DNA from: Fructilactobacillus ixorae
GTDB taxonomy: Bacteria; Bacillota; Bacilli; Lactobacillales; Lactobacillaceae
Direction of reading: 5' to 3'
NCBI RefSeq assembly: GCF_024029915.1
Contig: NZ_CP097478.1
Span: 248,001-312,000 of the forward strand
DNA: 64,000 nt
The position numbers and the translations under genes are program-made. Positions 29,777 to 39,780 of the stretch are shown here, piece by piece (the first letter of the stretch is position 1; each line of letters opens with the position of its first letter). The notes beneath the pieces are model-generated. The model saw only the letters and a list, made by a program, of their open reading frames with translations. It made no database searches and was not told the DNA's origin.

Positions 29777-31813
29777 ATGGCTGACCAACAAGGGACATTT
29801 TACGTAACGACGCCGATTTACTATCCGTCGGGACGGCTGCACATCGGGAACTCTTACACGACGGTAGCGGCCGACATGGTAGCTCGGTACCACCGGTCTT
29901 TGGGAGAAGACGTGTTTTACCTCACGGGCACCGATGAACACGGGCTAAAAATTGAACAGAAGGCGGAGAAACTCGGGTTAGAACCGCAGGCGTACGTTGA
30001 TAAGATGGCCCAACAGATTAAGGACCTCTGGATGAATCTTGACGTTGCAAACGACGATTTTATCCGCACCACCGACGACCGGCACGTGCAAGCGGTGCAA
30101 CGGATTTTCCGACGCCTGCTTGATCAAGGTGACATTTACCTCGGCCAATACACCGGTTGGTACTCAGTCTCTGACGAAGAGTACTTTACGGAATCACAAC
30201 TCGCCGAGGTTTATCGGGATGCAGATGGTAACGTGATTGGTGGGAAGGCACCGACTGGCAACGAAGTGCAACTCGTTAACGAAGAATCGTACTTCTTTAA
30301 GATGAGTAAGTACGCTGACTGGTTAATGCAGTACTACCAGGATCATCCCGACTTCATTCAACCCAGCTCGCGGAGGCACGAAATGGTGAAAAACTTCTTG
30401 GAACCGGGACTTGAAGACCTGGCCGTTTCCAGAACGACCTTTTCCTGGGGAATCCCAGTAACGGCTAATCCGAAGCACGTGGTGTACGTGTGGATTGATG
30501 CGTTGACCAACTACATCACGGCGTTGGGTTATGGGAGCGATCAGGATGCTCTATTTAAGAAGTTCTGGCCCGCCAACCTGCAAATGATTGGAAAAGAAAT
30601 CGTCCGGTTCCACTGCATCTACTGGCCGATTATTCTGCACGCATTAGGCTTACCCCTGCCCAAAGAAATTTATGGTCACGGCTGGATTACGATGAAAGAC
30701 GGCAAGATGTCGAAGTCGAAGGGGAACGCCATTTATCCGGAGGACTTGATTGACCGGTACGGGCTGGATGCGACCCGCTACTACCTACTGAAGGCCGTGC
30801 CGTTTGCGGGCGACGGCGTCTTTACTCCAGAAGACTTCGTGGACCGGGTTAACTATGACCTTGCAAACGACCTCGGGAACCTCTTAAATCGGACCGTGGC
30901 TATGATTAACAAGTATGAAGACGGGGTGACACCGGAGTATCACGCGACGGACGATGCACCGAGTCAAGAACTGCAGGACACCGCTCAGGCCGTTACTACT
31001 GAATATCACGAGTTAATGCAGACGGTGCACCTTTCCGATGCGCTATCCGCGGTTTGGAAGTTAATCAGTCAAACCAACAAGTACATTGACCAAACAGAAC
31101 CATGGGTGCTAGCCAAAGACGATGATGACGCTGCTAAAGCCCAATTAGCCAACGTGATGGCGCACTTAGCGGCTAGTTTACGCTTGATTTCGTTACTGAT
31201 TAGTCCAGCAATGCCCAATGCAGCGAACCTGATTCAAAACCAACTGGGCTTAGAAAATGACGGGGTGTTTGACTTACAGACCGCCCAATTAAGTGCCCTG
31301 CCACAGGGTCAAAAGGTCATTGCGAGTGGGGAACCAATTTTTCCGCGGGTAGATCGAGATGCAGAAATTGCCTACATCAAGGACCAGATGACGGCCAGTG
31401 AGAAGACCAAGGGTCGGTCCGCGATGAAACAACGCCCGGCCGACGAACCGGCTGGCGTAACTACGCTCAAGCAGATTAAGGAACAGATTTCCATCGACCA
31501 GTTTGATGCGGTCGAACTGCGGGTGGCAGAGATCAAAGCGGTTACCAAGGTTCCCAAGGCAGACAAGCTACTCCAATTTCAACTCGCTGCCGGTGACGAC
31601 GGTGACCGCCAGATTGTGTCGGGAATTGCGAAATGGTATCCCGATTTTACGTCCCTCGTTGGGAAAAAGGTCATTATCGTGGCCAACTTAAAACCAATTA
31701 AACTGCGGGGAGAATTGAGCCAGGGCATGCTGTTGTCCGTGGAAAAAGCAGATGGCAACGTCCAACTGGTAACGGTTGATGACTCCCTGCCAAATGGAAG
31801 TCCATTGGCATAA
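29777..31813 (+). CDS. metG: Methionyl-tRNA synthetase
   Basis: Class I synthetase charging tRNA-Met, 678 residues. HIGN (the HIGH motif) at residues 22-25, KMSKS in [10 protein letters not shown] near residue 310, an anticodon-binding helical domain, and a C-terminal EMAP/Trbp111 tRNA-binding domain (about 575-678, [11 protein letters not shown] through [16 protein letters not shown]). A TATAAT at 29739-29744 may be the -10 box. No T-box leader fits in the 48-base gap. Followed by a hairpin terminator. Confidence 0.97.
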   Translation: MADQQGTFYVTTPIYYPSGRLHIGNSYTTVAADMVARYHRSLGEDVFYLTGTDEHGLKIEQKAEKLGLEPQAYVDKMAQQIKDLWMNLDVANDDFIRTTDDRHVQAVQRIFRRLLDQGDIYLGQYTGWYSVSDEEYFTESQLAEVYRDADGNVIGGKAPTGNEVQLVNEESYFFKMSKYADWLMQYYQDHPDFIQPSSRRHEMVKNFLEPGLEDLAVSRTTFSWGIPVTANPKHVVYVWIDALTNYITALGYGSDQDALFKKFWPANLQMIGKEIVRFHCIYWPIILHALGLPLPKEIYGHGWITMKDGKMSKSKGNAIYPEDLIDRYGLDATRYYLLKAVPFAGDGVFTPEDFVDRVNYDLANDLGNLLNRTVAMINKYEDGVTPEYHATDDAPSQELQDTAQAVTTEYHELMQTVHLSDALSAVWKLISQTNKYIDQTEPWVLAKDDDDAAKAQLANVMAHLAASLRLISLLISPAMPNAANLIQNQLGLENDGVFDLQTAQLSALPQGQKVIASGEPIFPRVDRDAEIAYIKDQMTASEKTKGRSAMKQRPADEPAGVTTLKQIKEQISIDQFDAVELRVAEIKAVTKVPKADKLLQFQLAAGDDGDRQIVSGIAKWYPDFTSLVGKKVIIVANLKPIKLRGELSQGMLLSVEKADGNVQLVTVDDSLPNGSPLA

Positions 31814-31822
31814 ATTGCGATT

Positions 31823-31849
31823 AGTTTCACGAATGCGTGAAACTTTTTT
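31823..31849 (+). terminator. Terminator after metG
   Basis: Stem AGTTTCACG / CGTGAAACT with a short loop and a six-T run, 10 bases after the stop. Confidence 0.88.
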
Positions 31850-31885
31850 GCGTTTCATCAAATCATGATGCACAGGAGGTTGGCA

Positions 31886-32659
31886 ATGCAAATTTTTGAT
31901 TCTCATACCCATTTAAATGATCCGGCCTTCGCGGGGCGGGAAGCTGCTCTAATTGAGCATGCGCAGCGACTAGGAGTTGTCCGAATGGCAAACGTGGGCT
32001 CGAATGCGGCCTTAAACCAGCGGGCGCTGGAATTGGCCCATCAGTATCCAGGCCTAGTGGCGATTGTCGGTTGGCACCCAGAGGATGCGGATGGCTACGA
32101 TGAAGCCGCAGGGGCGACGTTGCGCGCGCAACTGCAGGATGAACAGGTCGTTGCGCTGGGAGAAATTGGCTTAGACTACCACCAGACCCGGGTGGATCGT
32201 AAGACCCAGCAGGCCGTCTTTCGCCAGCAAATTCGATTGGCGCAGGATCTGGGACTGCCAATCTCGGTTCACAACCGGGAGGCCTTTGCGGATACCTATC
32301 AAATTTTGCGCGAAGAACACGTCGAAAGGATTGGCGGCATCATCCACAGCTTTAATGGGGATGTGGAGTGGATGCAACGCTTTTTAGACCTGGGAATGAT
32401 GTTGTCATACAGTGGAGTGGCAAGTTTTAAGAAGACGAAAGAGGTTCACGAAGCGGTGCGACAGACGCCGCTGGACCGGTTGTTAGTTGAAACGGATGCG
32501 CCGTACTTAGCGCCCGAACCACTGCGGGGTCATGAAAACGAACCAGGCAATACTCTCTATACGTTAGAAGCAGTGGCTCGGTACAAAGACGTGGACCCGG
32601 ATCAAATTGCACAGGCAACCTATGCCAACACGAACCGGATTTTTGGATTGGAAGGTTAA
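31886..32659 (+). CDS. tatD: TatD family metal-dependent DNase
   Basis: Amidohydrolase-fold nuclease of 257 residues. Metal ligands HTH at residues 7-9, Glu in ALGEIGLDYH near residue 93-102, His in SVHNREA and IHSFNG, and the Asp in VETDAPYLAP. The frame is open 7 codons upstream, but AGGAGG lies inside that extension and points to ATG 31886. It abuts rnmV directly (stop at 32659, start at 32660), and the order tatD-rnmV-rsmA is the conserved Firmicute one. Confidence 0.94.
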   Translation: MQIFDSHTHLNDPAFAGREAALIEHAQRLGVVRMANVGSNAALNQRALELAHQYPGLVAIVGWHPEDADGYDEAAGATLRAQLQDEQVVALGEIGLDYHQTRVDRKTQQAVFRQQIRLAQDLGLPISVHNREAFADTYQILREEHVERIGGIIHSFNGDVEWMQRFLDLGMMLSYSGVASFKKTKEVHEAVRQTPLDRLLVETDAPYLAPEPLRGHENEPGNTLYTLEAVARYKDVDPDQIAQATYANTNRIFGLEG

Positions 32660-33244
32660 ATGAAACGAATTAAAGAAGTGTTGATTGTCGAGGGAAAATC
32701 AGATACCGAACGGATTCAACAGGCCGTGGATGCCGATACGATTGAAACCCGGGGTTCGGCCCTCAGTGACGAAACCCTCGCCTTAATTGATCGGTTGGCG
32801 CAAACTCGGGGTGTGATTGTATTTACCGATCCGGATTTTTCGGGTGAAAAGATTCGGCGGATCATCGCCGACGAAATCCCGGAAGCAAAGCATGCGTTTT
32901 TAGATAAGCGGGCCGCCACTCCGGAGAAAGCGCATGGTTCGTTAGGAGTTGAGCACGCTTCCCCAGCGGCGATTCGTCAGGCGTTGGCGCAGGTATACAC
33001 GGAAAGTGATCGTAACCCCGAGGTGATTACTCGGGAGGAACTAATGGCTGCAAATTTAATGGGCAATCACGCTGCCAAACAACGGCGCTTAGAACTCGGG
33101 GAGTACCTGCACTTGGGGTACGTGAATGCCAAGCAGCTCCAGCGGCGGTTGCGGATGTTTGGGATTACCAAGGAGCAATTTCACGAAGCGCTGAACCACC
33201 TAGAAGGAGGAACAACACATGCAGCAACCAGCCATCGGAACTAG
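32660..33244 (+). CDS. rnmV: Ribonuclease M5 (5S rRNA maturation)
   Basis: TOPRIM-domain endonuclease that trims both ends of precursor 5S rRNA together with protein uL18. Toprim Glu in VEGKSD (Glu11) and the DPDFSG motif (Asp57, Asp59) are visible. 194 residues. The ATG follows the tatD stop immediately, and the 3' end overlaps rsmA by 26 bases. A complete rrn operon with a 5S substrate occurs in this same window. Confidence 0.94.
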   Translation: MKRIKEVLIVEGKSDTERIQQAVDADTIETRGSALSDETLALIDRLAQTRGVIVFTDPDFSGEKIRRIIADEIPEAKHAFLDKRAATPEKAHGSLGVEHASPAAIRQALAQVYTESDRNPEVITREELMAANLMGNHAAKQRRLELGEYLHLGYVNAKQLQRRLRMFGITKEQFHEALNHLEGGTTHAATSHRN

Positions 33245-34106
33245 AAATCGGACGCTCGGGATTTTAAATCAGTATCACTTGAGTGCCAAAAAAAGCCTGG
33301 GGCAAAACTTTTTGGATGATCTCCAAGTTTTAGAAGGGATTGTCAGCGCTGCGGACGTGACGGATCAGGACGACGTGGTCGAAATTGGACCGGGAATCGG
33401 AGCACTGACCGAACAGCTTGCCCAACGAGCACACCAGGTCCTTGCGTTTGAGATTGACCAAAATCTGATTCCGGTGTTGGCCGAGACCCTCGCTGATTAT
33501 CAGAACGTGACAATCATTAACCAGGACTTTTTACAGGCGAACGTGCCAGCAATCTTACAGCATGAGTTAGACCGCCAGCACCGGTTAAAAGCCGTTGCTA
33601 ATCTCCCGTACTACATTACCAAACCAATTTTAATGAACTTTTTAAAGGGTGCGGTGCACTTTGAAACGATCGTTTTGATGATGCAAAAGGAGGTCGCAAA
33701 CCGACTGGTGGCGCAACCCCACTCCCACGACTATGGGGCCCTCAGCGTGATGACACATTACCTTTATCGAGTGGAAATTGCCCTAGAGGTGAATAAGCAC
33801 TCCTTTATTCCAGCGCCTAAGGTGGATTCAGCGGTGGTTAAATTAACCCCACAGGATGAGCGTCCGGAAGTGGCGTACAGTCAGACGGCCTTCTTCTCGT
33901 TTGTGCACGGCTGCTTCATGCACCGTCGCAAGACCCTTTGGAATAACCTACAGTCCATCTTTGACAAGCAACCAGCGACGAAGACGACCATGCAGCAGGT
34001 TCTAGCAACAATGGGGATTGCCCCAAGCGTGCGGCCTCAAGCGTTAAGTGTGGAGCAATTCATCACTCTGACCAATGAATTTCACAAAGTCGGACTGCTC
34101 CAGTAG
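33219..34106 (+). CDS. rsmA: 16S rRNA dimethyladenosine transferase
   Basis: KsgA methylates the two adjacent adenines near the 3' end of 16S rRNA, a late 30S maturation step; loss gives kasugamycin resistance. 295 residues with KKSLGQNFL, the SAM-binding VEIGPGIGALTEQL and the catalytic NLPYYITKP. AGAAGGAGG precedes the ATG inside rnmV. Confidence 0.96.
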   Translation: MQQPAIGTRNRTLGILNQYHLSAKKSLGQNFLDDLQVLEGIVSAADVTDQDDVVEIGPGIGALTEQLAQRAHQVLAFEIDQNLIPVLAETLADYQNVTIINQDFLQANVPAILQHELDRQHRLKAVANLPYYITKPILMNFLKGAVHFETIVLMMQKEVANRLVAQPHSHDYGALSVMTHYLYRVEIALEVNKHSFIPAPKVDSAVVKLTPQDERPEVAYSQTAFFSFVHGCFMHRRKTLWNNLQSIFDKQPATKTTMQQVLATMGIAPSVRPQALSVEQFITLTNEFHKVGLLQ

Positions 34107-34166
34107 GCTAGAATCTTTACATTTCGGCGTTTTTGTGCTAAAATTACCTCTGTGAGGTGATTTGTA

Positions 34167-34397
34167 ATGCAAATGAATTTGCCGGATATCAGAAGTTGGA
34201 TTCAAGACCACCTTGGCAGTGACATTAAAGTTGTTGAACAAGCTGGGCGAAAACGTACGAACGAATACGATGGCGTCCTCGTAGAGGTCTTTCCTGCCGT
34301 ATTTATTGTTGATCTTGATTCAAGTGAGCAACCTGCACACGCTTCATTTACCTACACCAAGATCTTAACGAAGGATATTCAAGTGACATTTATGTAA
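34167..34397 (+). CDS. veg: Veg family protein
   Basis: Small basic protein of 76 residues. Family stretches seen: an N-terminal helical segment ending HLGSDIKV, then AGRKRTNEYDGVLVEVFPAVFIVDLD and a FTYTKILTKDIQVTF tail. Veg is associated with biofilm control in Bacillus; its role here is unknown. It follows rsmA, the conserved neighbour. GAGGTGAT lies 6 bases before ATG 34167; a second in-frame ATG at 34173 is possible. Confidence 0.93.
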   Translation: MQMNLPDIRSWIQDHLGSDIKVVEQAGRKRTNEYDGVLVEVFPAVFIVDLDSSEQPAHASFTYTKILTKDIQVTFM

Positions 34398-34408
34398 ATA
34401 ACCAACTA

Positions 34409-34432
34409 AAGGACTGCAAGGGTCTTTTTTTT
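34409..34432 (+). terminator. Probable weak terminator after veg
   Basis: Imperfect stem AAAG(g)AC / GTCTTT with a seven-base loop followed by a run of T. Confidence 0.45.
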
Positions 34433-34498
34433 ATTTTCATTTTTAGGTAGCTTATAATGAAATGACGTTGAGTGCACTGATTTGGCCATGGAGGATGT

Positions 34499-35197
34499 AT
34501 GGACGACCTAATTTTGGCAACGAAAGATTTGCAAGAACAATTTACCGAAAAACGCGTTTTAAATAACCTAACGTTTCAACTCCGACGGGGACGGTTTTTA
34601 AGCATTGTTGGTGAAAATGGGGTGGGGAAGACGACGCTCCTCCGGATTATCCTTGGGCAGTTAAAACCGACCCACGGGAGTGTGACGTTCTATCCGAATC
34701 GCAAGGCCGTGAAGATTGGCTATGTGCCCCAGTTTCGTAACATTGATGATGAATATCCGTTAGCGGTCCAAAATTTTGTCGCTTTGAACTTTACGCAACA
34801 CCACTGGCCGTGGCTAACTCGTGCGGAACGAGCCCGGTTAACGGCGGTGTTGCAAGCAACCAAGTTGCTGGACCTTAAAACTGAGCCCCTCGGTCGGACT
34901 TCGGGGGGCGAAAAGCAACGAACGTATCTAGCACAGGCGCTCGTAATTAAGCCAGACCTGTTAATTTTGGATGAATCCACGGCCAGTTTGGATCCGATTG
35001 CGAAGGAACAACTTCTCCGCCTCGTCCGGCACCTGAATCAGACCACGGGAATTACGGTGATCTCCGTGACCCATGATGTGCCGTTAGCCAAGCAGTTTTC
35101 AGATGACTACCTCTTGTTGCGACCCGATGGCTACCAATTTGGCCCAATTGACCAACTGCAGGTCAGTGAATACCAAGGAGGAGAACACCATGTTTAG
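34499..35197 (+). CDS. Metal (Zn/Mn-type) ABC transporter ATP-binding protein
   Basis: ATPase of 232 residues from the ZnuC/AdcC/MntB family. Walker A GENGVGKT at 38-45, the Q-loop in YVPQFR, signature TSGGEKQR, Walker B LLILDEST and the H-loop VTHD. The last base-pairs overlap the ribosome site of the permease gene. Only an ATPase and one permease are encoded here; the metal-binding lipoprotein must be elsewhere. The metal cannot be told from the sequence, zinc being the commonest for this arrangement. Confidence 0.88.
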   Translation: MDDLILATKDLQEQFTEKRVLNNLTFQLRRGRFLSIVGENGVGKTTLLRIILGQLKPTHGSVTFYPNRKAVKIGYVPQFRNIDDEYPLAVQNFVALNFTQHHWPWLTRAERARLTAVLQATKLLDLKTEPLGRTSGGEKQRTYLAQALVIKPDLLILDESTASLDPIAKEQLLRLVRHLNQTTGITVISVTHDVPLAKQFSDDYLLLRPDGYQFGPIDQLQVSEYQGGEHHV

Positions 35198-35984
35198 TTT
35201 TGATTTCATGCGGAATGCTTACCTTGCTAGTACGATGATTGCAATTGTTTGTGGCTTTATTGGGGTCTTTGTGGTTGCCCGGAACATGTCGTTTTTGACC
35301 CATACCCTGTCAGAAATTGGCTTTGCGGGCGCGGCCTTTGGGATGTTTGTGGGGCTAACGCCGTTAAACGGAATGTTGCTCTTTACCATGGTTAGTTCCG
35401 TGCTGGTCGGAAGGATGAGTACGAAGGCGGCCCGGCGAGAGGATTCGATTAGTGCGATTTCTGGGTTGTTTATTGGACTAGGGGTTTTGTTTTTAGCTCT
35501 GTCCAATAAGAGTGCCAGCTATGCTACCAACATTTTATTTGGGAGCGTCGTGGGCATTAGTCAAGGGGACGTGTACCAAATGGTGGTCTTAGCCGCCATC
35601 GTCTTAATCATTTTGTTTTTAATCTATCGGAGTTTAAAGTTTGATTCGTTTGATCCGGTCGGGGCCAAGGCCCAGCACGTGAAGAGTGGATTGATTTCAG
35701 TTGTCTTTTTACTGCTGTTAGCGCTTAGTGTTTCGGTGGCCGCCCAGATTGTAGGGTCGTTATTGATCTTTATCCTGTTAACATTACCAGCCGCCAGCGC
35801 AAAGTACTTTGCCCACTCGGTAAGTGGTATGATCGGTGTGGCGATTTTGTGCGGGTTAATCGGAGTTTGGGGTGGTTTATACCTCGGCTACGTTACGAAC
35901 CTGCCGGTTAGCTTTTTCATTGCCACCATCGAGTGTGGACTTTACTTTACGGCGCTTGGATATAATTATCTACGGGAACGGTAA
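35190..35984 (+). CDS. Metal ABC transporter permease (ZnuB/AdcB-like)
   Basis: Membrane protein of 264 residues with about seven to eight hydrophobic segments. Family stretches are FIGVFVVARNMSFLTHTLSEIGFAGAAFG, DSISAISG(L)FIGLGV, and the conserved FDPVGAKA loop. ATG 35190 has AAGGAGGAG just upstream and overlaps the ATPase stop by 8 bases. The frame extends further upstream inside the ATPase gene but has no ribosome site there. Confidence 0.88.
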   Translation: MFSFDFMRNAYLASTMIAIVCGFIGVFVVARNMSFLTHTLSEIGFAGAAFGMFVGLTPLNGMLLFTMVSSVLVGRMSTKAARREDSISAISGLFIGLGVLFLALSNKSASYATNILFGSVVGISQGDVYQMVVLAAIVLIILFLIYRSLKFDSFDPVGAKAQHVKSGLISVVFLLLLALSVSVAAQIVGSLLIFILLTLPAASAKYFAHSVSGMIGVAILCGLIGVWGGLYLGYVTNLPVSFFIATIECGLYFTALGYNYLRER

Positions 35985-36024
35985 AAAGAGCTCCATTAGC
36001 GATTACAGCTAATGGAGCTCTTTT
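35984..36024. terminator. Bidirectional terminator
   Basis: 17-bp perfect stem AAAAGAGCTCCATTAGC / GCTAATGGAGCTCTTTT with a 7-base loop, ending both the metal ABC operon and the convergent small membrane-protein gene. Confidence 0.93.
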
Positions 36025-36031
36025 GTGTTGT

Positions 36032-36241
36032 TTAGTGGTTTTTTTTGTGTAACCAGGCGTACCAGCAGGCTTGAAGTCCGAAGATGATTAAATAAAAAAT
36101 AATGAGGACGGCCAGCGCAATGAGGCGCGTAGAAAGGGTTTGGACCACGCCTGCCCCGGCTTTGTGGCGCATGAACAGAGCCGTTGCTAACACCAAGAAG
36201 CTGAGAATTTCCAAAACGAGGGTCGCTTTCCAGAGTTTCAT
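36032..36241 (-). CDS. Small two-TM membrane protein, unknown
   Basis: 69-residue protein, not recognised. Two hydrophobic segments (about residues 5-23 and 36-60) joined by a basic loop RHKAGAGVV, with a C-terminal HKKNH. ATG at 36241 (minus strand) is preferred because AAGGTGG lies about 9 bases before it; the frame is open 14 codons further. It has its own terminator shared with the convergent operon, which supports it as a gene. Confidence 0.6.
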   Translation of the reverse strand: MKLWKATLVLEILSFLVLATALFMRHKAGAGVVQTLSTRLIALAVLIIFYLIIFGLQACWYAWLHKKNH

Positions 36242-36368
36242 TGTAACTTCACCACCTTGTGACCGTTTGTTATATCGTAACATGGTGCTTTGACCAGACC
36301 CAAACTTAATTCCAGTGCGAATTTTTAACGAACGTTAGCAATTTTGATGTTTAAGTGATTTTATTTTA

Positions 36369-36404
36369 AGAATTTCGGGATTTTAACGTAAAAACCGAAC
36401 AATT
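36369..36404 (+). promoter_or_regulatory. PurBox pair, likely PurR operator upstream of purR
   Basis: Right box TAAAAACCGAACAATT fits the Gram-positive PurBox consensus AWWWCCGAACWWT; left inverted box GAATTTCGGGATTT is a weaker copy. There are 16 bases between CGG and CCG, the spacing known for B. subtilis PurR operators. A TATGCT/TAAAAT -10 candidate at 36404-36414 overlaps the right edge. Confidence 0.65.
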
Positions 36405-36447
36405 ATGCTAAAATTTCAGTATGGCCAAACTACAATGAGGTGAAATT

Positions 36448-37278
36448 ATGAAAATTAAGCGAAGTGAACGATTGGTAGACATGACTGATTACTTGTTAAA
36501 TCGCCCGCACGCGTTAATTCCGTTAACGTTTTTTGCACAGCGTTATGACTCAGCCAAGTCCTCCATTAGTGAAGACCTGACCATTTTAAAACGGACGTTT
36601 CAAGCCCGGGGGATTGGATTAGTGGAAACCGTTCCAGGCGCAGCCGGTGGGGCCAAGTACATTCCTTACATTTTAAAGGAAGCCGCCGACCACTTTATGG
36701 ATGACGTGATTGCCATTTTGAATAATTCCCACCGGTTACTGCCCGGTGGCTACGTCTATATGTCAGATATTCTGGGCGATCCCGAAAAGTTGCGGTACCT
36801 AGGCCGGATGATTGCTACGCAGTATCTGAACCAGCGCGTGGACGCGGTTTTAACCGTTGCTACCCGGGGAATTCCGATTGCGCAAGCCGCCTCGGCTTAT
36901 TTAAACGTGCCCTTAGTAATTGCGAGACACGATACGAATATTACGGAAGGCTCCACCGTCAGCGTTAACTACGTTTCGGGCTCCAGTAAGAAAATCAAAC
37001 GGATGACGATTTCCAAACGGAGTTTAGATGAGGGCGCGAACGTGTTGATCGTAGACGACTTCATTCACGGTGGGGGCACGATTAACGGGCTTACTTCCCT
37101 AATCGAAGAATTTGACTGTAATTTAGTGGGGAGTACCTTCTTTGCCGAAGGAGCCTCCAAGAGTGGGACCCAAACGGTCGGAAACTATACGTCGTTGGTT
37201 AAAATGGAAAATGAGGCTAACGGTGAGATGCGCATTACCAAGGGTAATTATGACGAAAAAATTTTTGGAAGTAAGTAG
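36448..37278 (+). CDS. purR: Purine operon repressor PurR
   Basis: PRPP-responsive regulator of the Bacillus type: N-terminal winged helix (residues 1-75, including SAKSSISEDLTILK) fused to a phosphoribosyltransferase-like domain with the PRPP motif VLIVDDFIHGGGTING near residue 195. It represses purine genes in Bacillus and activates them in Lactococcus. 276 residues, normal length. A GAGGTG ribosome site precedes ATG 36448. The PurBox pair just upstream suggests autoregulation. glmU follows after 12 bases. Confidence 0.95.
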   Translation: MKIKRSERLVDMTDYLLNRPHALIPLTFFAQRYDSAKSSISEDLTILKRTFQARGIGLVETVPGAAGGAKYIPYILKEAADHFMDDVIAILNNSHRLLPGGYVYMSDILGDPEKLRYLGRMIATQYLNQRVDAVLTVATRGIPIAQAASAYLNVPLVIARHDTNITEGSTVSVNYVSGSSKKIKRMTISKRSLDEGANVLIVDDFIHGGGTINGLTSLIEEFDCNLVGSTFFAEGASKSGTQTVGNYTSLVKMENEANGEMRITKGNYDEKIFGSK

Positions 37279-37290
37279 GAGTACAAACGC

Positions 37291-38670
37291 ATGGCGACGA
37301 GAAATACGATCATTCTAGCAGCTGGTAAGGGAACTAGAATGAAATCAAAATTATACAAGGTGTTACACCAAATCTGCGGGAAGTCGATGGTGGATCACGT
37401 CTTAACCCAAGTAAGCCAATTAAACATGGATCAGATTGTGACGGTTGTCGGCTTTGGGGCCGAAGCCGTGGAAGCAGAACTAGGCAAGCGAACGGAATAC
37501 GTCGTTCAAGATCAACAACTAGGGACGGGGGACGCCGTGTTACGGGCGGAACCGTTACTAAAAAACGCTGAGGGAACCACCCTCGTAATTAGCGGGGATA
37601 CGCCACTCTTTACAGCCACGACTTTGAAGAACCTGTTTGCTTATCACGAAGATAAAAAGGCGACGGCCACGATTTTAACCTCAATGGCACCGGATCCAAC
37701 TGGCTATGGTCGGATTGTGCGCAATGACTTGGGCATCGTTGAAAAGATCGTGGAAGAAAAAGACGCGGACGTGGAAGAAAAGGCAATTCGTGAAATTAAC
37801 ACCGGGGTGTACGTCTTTGACAACCAAAAGTTATTTGAAGCGCTACACCGCACGAATAATGATAATGCGCAAGGGGAATACTACCTGACGGATGCAATTG
37901 AAGTGCTTAAACAGCAGGGCGCTACGATTGCTGCCTACAAGATGGCTGATTTTTCCGAATCAATGGGGGTTAACAACCGGGTTGCTCAGGCCGCCGCCAC
38001 CAAGGTCATGCAACAACGCATTAACGAAACCCACATGCGTAACGGGGTGACGATTATTGACCCAGCTGCTACCTACATTGATGCAGACATTGAGATTGGC
38101 CCTGATACCATTATTGAACCGGGAGTACAGTTACAAAAGGGAACGAAGATTGGTCGCGATTGCGTGATTGGGGCCCACTCGAAACTAGTTAATTCCGTGA
38201 TTCATGATGACGTAACGGTTACCTCGTCCACCCTTGAAGGGGCCGAAATGCAATCCCACTCAGACATTGGCCCAAACAGTCATCTCCGGCCGGGGGCGCA
38301 CATTGGCGAACACGTGCACATCGGAAACTTTTGTGAGGTTAAACAGGCAGAGATTGGCGCCGGCACGAAGTTGGGGCACCTAACGTACGTTGGGAACGCT
38401 AAGTTAGGGAAAAACATCAACATTGGTTGTGGAGTGATTTTTGCAAACTACGATGGCAAGCACAAACACGAAACCACGGTGGGGGATGACGTCTTCATTG
38501 GTAGTAATGCAAACTTAATTGCCCCGCTTACGATTGCGGATCACAGTTTTATCGCAGCCGGATCAACGATTACGGATGACATTAACCAGTACGACATGGC
38601 AATTGCCCGGAACCGGCAAACGAATAAGCCAGATTATTACCAACGCTTACCGTTTAACGGAGCCGACTAA
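37291..38670 (+). CDS. glmU: Bifunctional GlmU: GlcN-1-P acetyltransferase / GlcNAc-1-P uridyltransferase
   Basis: Makes UDP-GlcNAc for peptidoglycan and wall polymers. The N-terminal uridyltransferase domain starts [12 protein letters not shown], with QLGTGDAVL and the SGDTPLF Mg site. From about residue 250 the sequence forms left-handed beta-helix hexapeptide repeats with acetyltransferase residues ([34 protein letters not shown]). 459 residues. It follows purR at 12 bases and precedes prs, the conserved Firmicute order. Confidence 0.97.
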   Translation: MATRNTIILAAGKGTRMKSKLYKVLHQICGKSMVDHVLTQVSQLNMDQIVTVVGFGAEAVEAELGKRTEYVVQDQQLGTGDAVLRAEPLLKNAEGTTLVISGDTPLFTATTLKNLFAYHEDKKATATILTSMAPDPTGYGRIVRNDLGIVEKIVEEKDADVEEKAIREINTGVYVFDNQKLFEALHRTNNDNAQGEYYLTDAIEVLKQQGATIAAYKMADFSESMGVNNRVAQAAATKVMQQRINETHMRNGVTIIDPAATYIDADIEIGPDTIIEPGVQLQKGTKIGRDCVIGAHSKLVNSVIHDDVTVTSSTLEGAEMQSHSDIGPNSHLRPGAHIGEHVHIGNFCEVKQAEIGAGTKLGHLTYVGNAKLGKNINIGCGVIFANYDGKHKHETTVGDDVFIGSNANLIAPLTIADHSFIAAGSTITDDINQYDMAIARNRQTNKPDYYQRLPFNGAD

Positions 38671-38737
38671 GTTTGCTGAAACAAGCGAAGCATAATATAA
38701 TTTAGTTGAGATGATAAACTACAAACGGGGGCTACTT

Positions 38738-39733
38738 ATGGACACCAAAACAACTGAATCCAATATGAAAATTTTTGCGCTTGATTCCAATCGGCCGCTC
38801 GCCGAAAAGGTGGCTGCTCACATCGGAATCCCGCTTGGAAAGGCATCAGTCTCCCATTTTAGTGATGGGGAGATTAAAATCACAATTGATGAAAGTGTCC
38901 GTGGGGATGACGTCTACATCATTCAATCAACGTCTGATCCGGTGAACGATAACCTAATGGAGCTCCTGATCATGGTTGACGCTTTACGCCGGGCCAGTGC
39001 GGCCACGATTAACGTGGTAATTCCGTATTACGGCTATGCCCGCCAGGATCGCAAGGCCCGTTCGCGGGAACCGATTACAGCTAAATTAGTGGCTGACATG
39101 TTGCAAACGGCCGGGATTACCCGGGTGGTGGCTTTAGATTTACATGCGGCCCAGATTCAAGGCTTTTTTGATGTTCCGGTTGATCACCTGATGGGAGCGC
39201 CGTTACTCGCGGACTATTTCATTCAAACACACCTGGCTGAGGATGCGGTCGTCGTGTCACCCGATCACGGGGGAGTTTCGCGGGCCCGGGCCTTGGCGGA
39301 ATTCTTGGGCGCCCCAATTGCAATCATTGATAAACGCCGGCCCAAAGCGAACGTTGCAAAGATTATGAACATCATTGGTGACGTGCAGGGCAAACGGGCC
39401 ATCATGATTGATGACATGATTGATACCGGCGGTACGATTACGCAAGGCGCACAAGCGTTAATTGATGCAGGAGCGTGCGAAGTGTACGTGTGCTGTACGC
39501 ATCCGGTCTTGTCCGGCCCCGCTACGGAGCGGTTAGCCGCCGCACCGATCAAGCAAGTGGTGGTAACGGATTCGATTCAACTTCCAGAAGCAAAGAAAAT
39601 TGCTAAGATTAAGCAGATTTCGGTAGCTCCGCTGGTGGGCGATGCCATCCTGCGGATTGACCAGAATCGACCAGTTAGTCCCTTGTTTAATTCCCGGTTT
39701 AACTATGAAACCGATGAAATGAAACATAATTAA
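38738..39733 (+). CDS. prs: Ribose-phosphate pyrophosphokinase
   Basis: Converts ribose-5-phosphate and ATP to PRPP, the precursor for purines, pyrimidines, His, Trp and the effector of PurR. 331 residues. Motifs: [30 protein letters not shown] and the PRPP-binding [15 protein letters not shown] 38738 is chosen (GGGGGC region upstream); nine more in-frame codons exist but the N-terminal extension is not typical. Confidence 0.96.
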   Translation: MDTKTTESNMKIFALDSNRPLAEKVAAHIGIPLGKASVSHFSDGEIKITIDESVRGDDVYIIQSTSDPVNDNLMELLIMVDALRRASAATINVVIPYYGYARQDRKARSREPITAKLVADMLQTAGITRVVALDLHAAQIQGFFDVPVDHLMGAPLLADYFIQTHLAEDAVVVSPDHGGVSRARALAEFLGAPIAIIDKRRPKANVAKIMNIIGDVQGKRAIMIDDMIDTGGTITQGAQALIDAGACEVYVCCTHPVLSGPATERLAAAPIKQVVVTDSIQLPEAKKIAKIKQISVAPLVGDAILRIDQNRPVSPLFNSRFNYETDEMKHN

Positions 39734-39770
39734 AAAAGAGTGGTTTAGCATCGTGCTAAACCACTCTTTT
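39734..39770. terminator. Bidirectional terminator between prs and HAD gene
   Basis: 17-bp perfect stem AAAAGAGTGGTTTAGCA / TGCTAAACCACTCTTTT with loop TCG. Confidence 0.93.
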
Positions 39771-39780
39771 TAACCGCTAA

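Noticed and set aside
31823-31844. GTTTCACG...CGTGAAAC looked like a parS half-site pair.
   Set aside because: The arms are separated by a loop rather than forming the 16-bp parS, and a T-run follows; it is the metG terminator.
35103-35189. Upstream extension of the metal permease reading frame inside the ATPase gene.
   Set aside because: AAGGAGGAG directly precedes ATG 35190, which gives the normal N-terminus; the extension has no ribosome site and Cys-rich untypical sequence.
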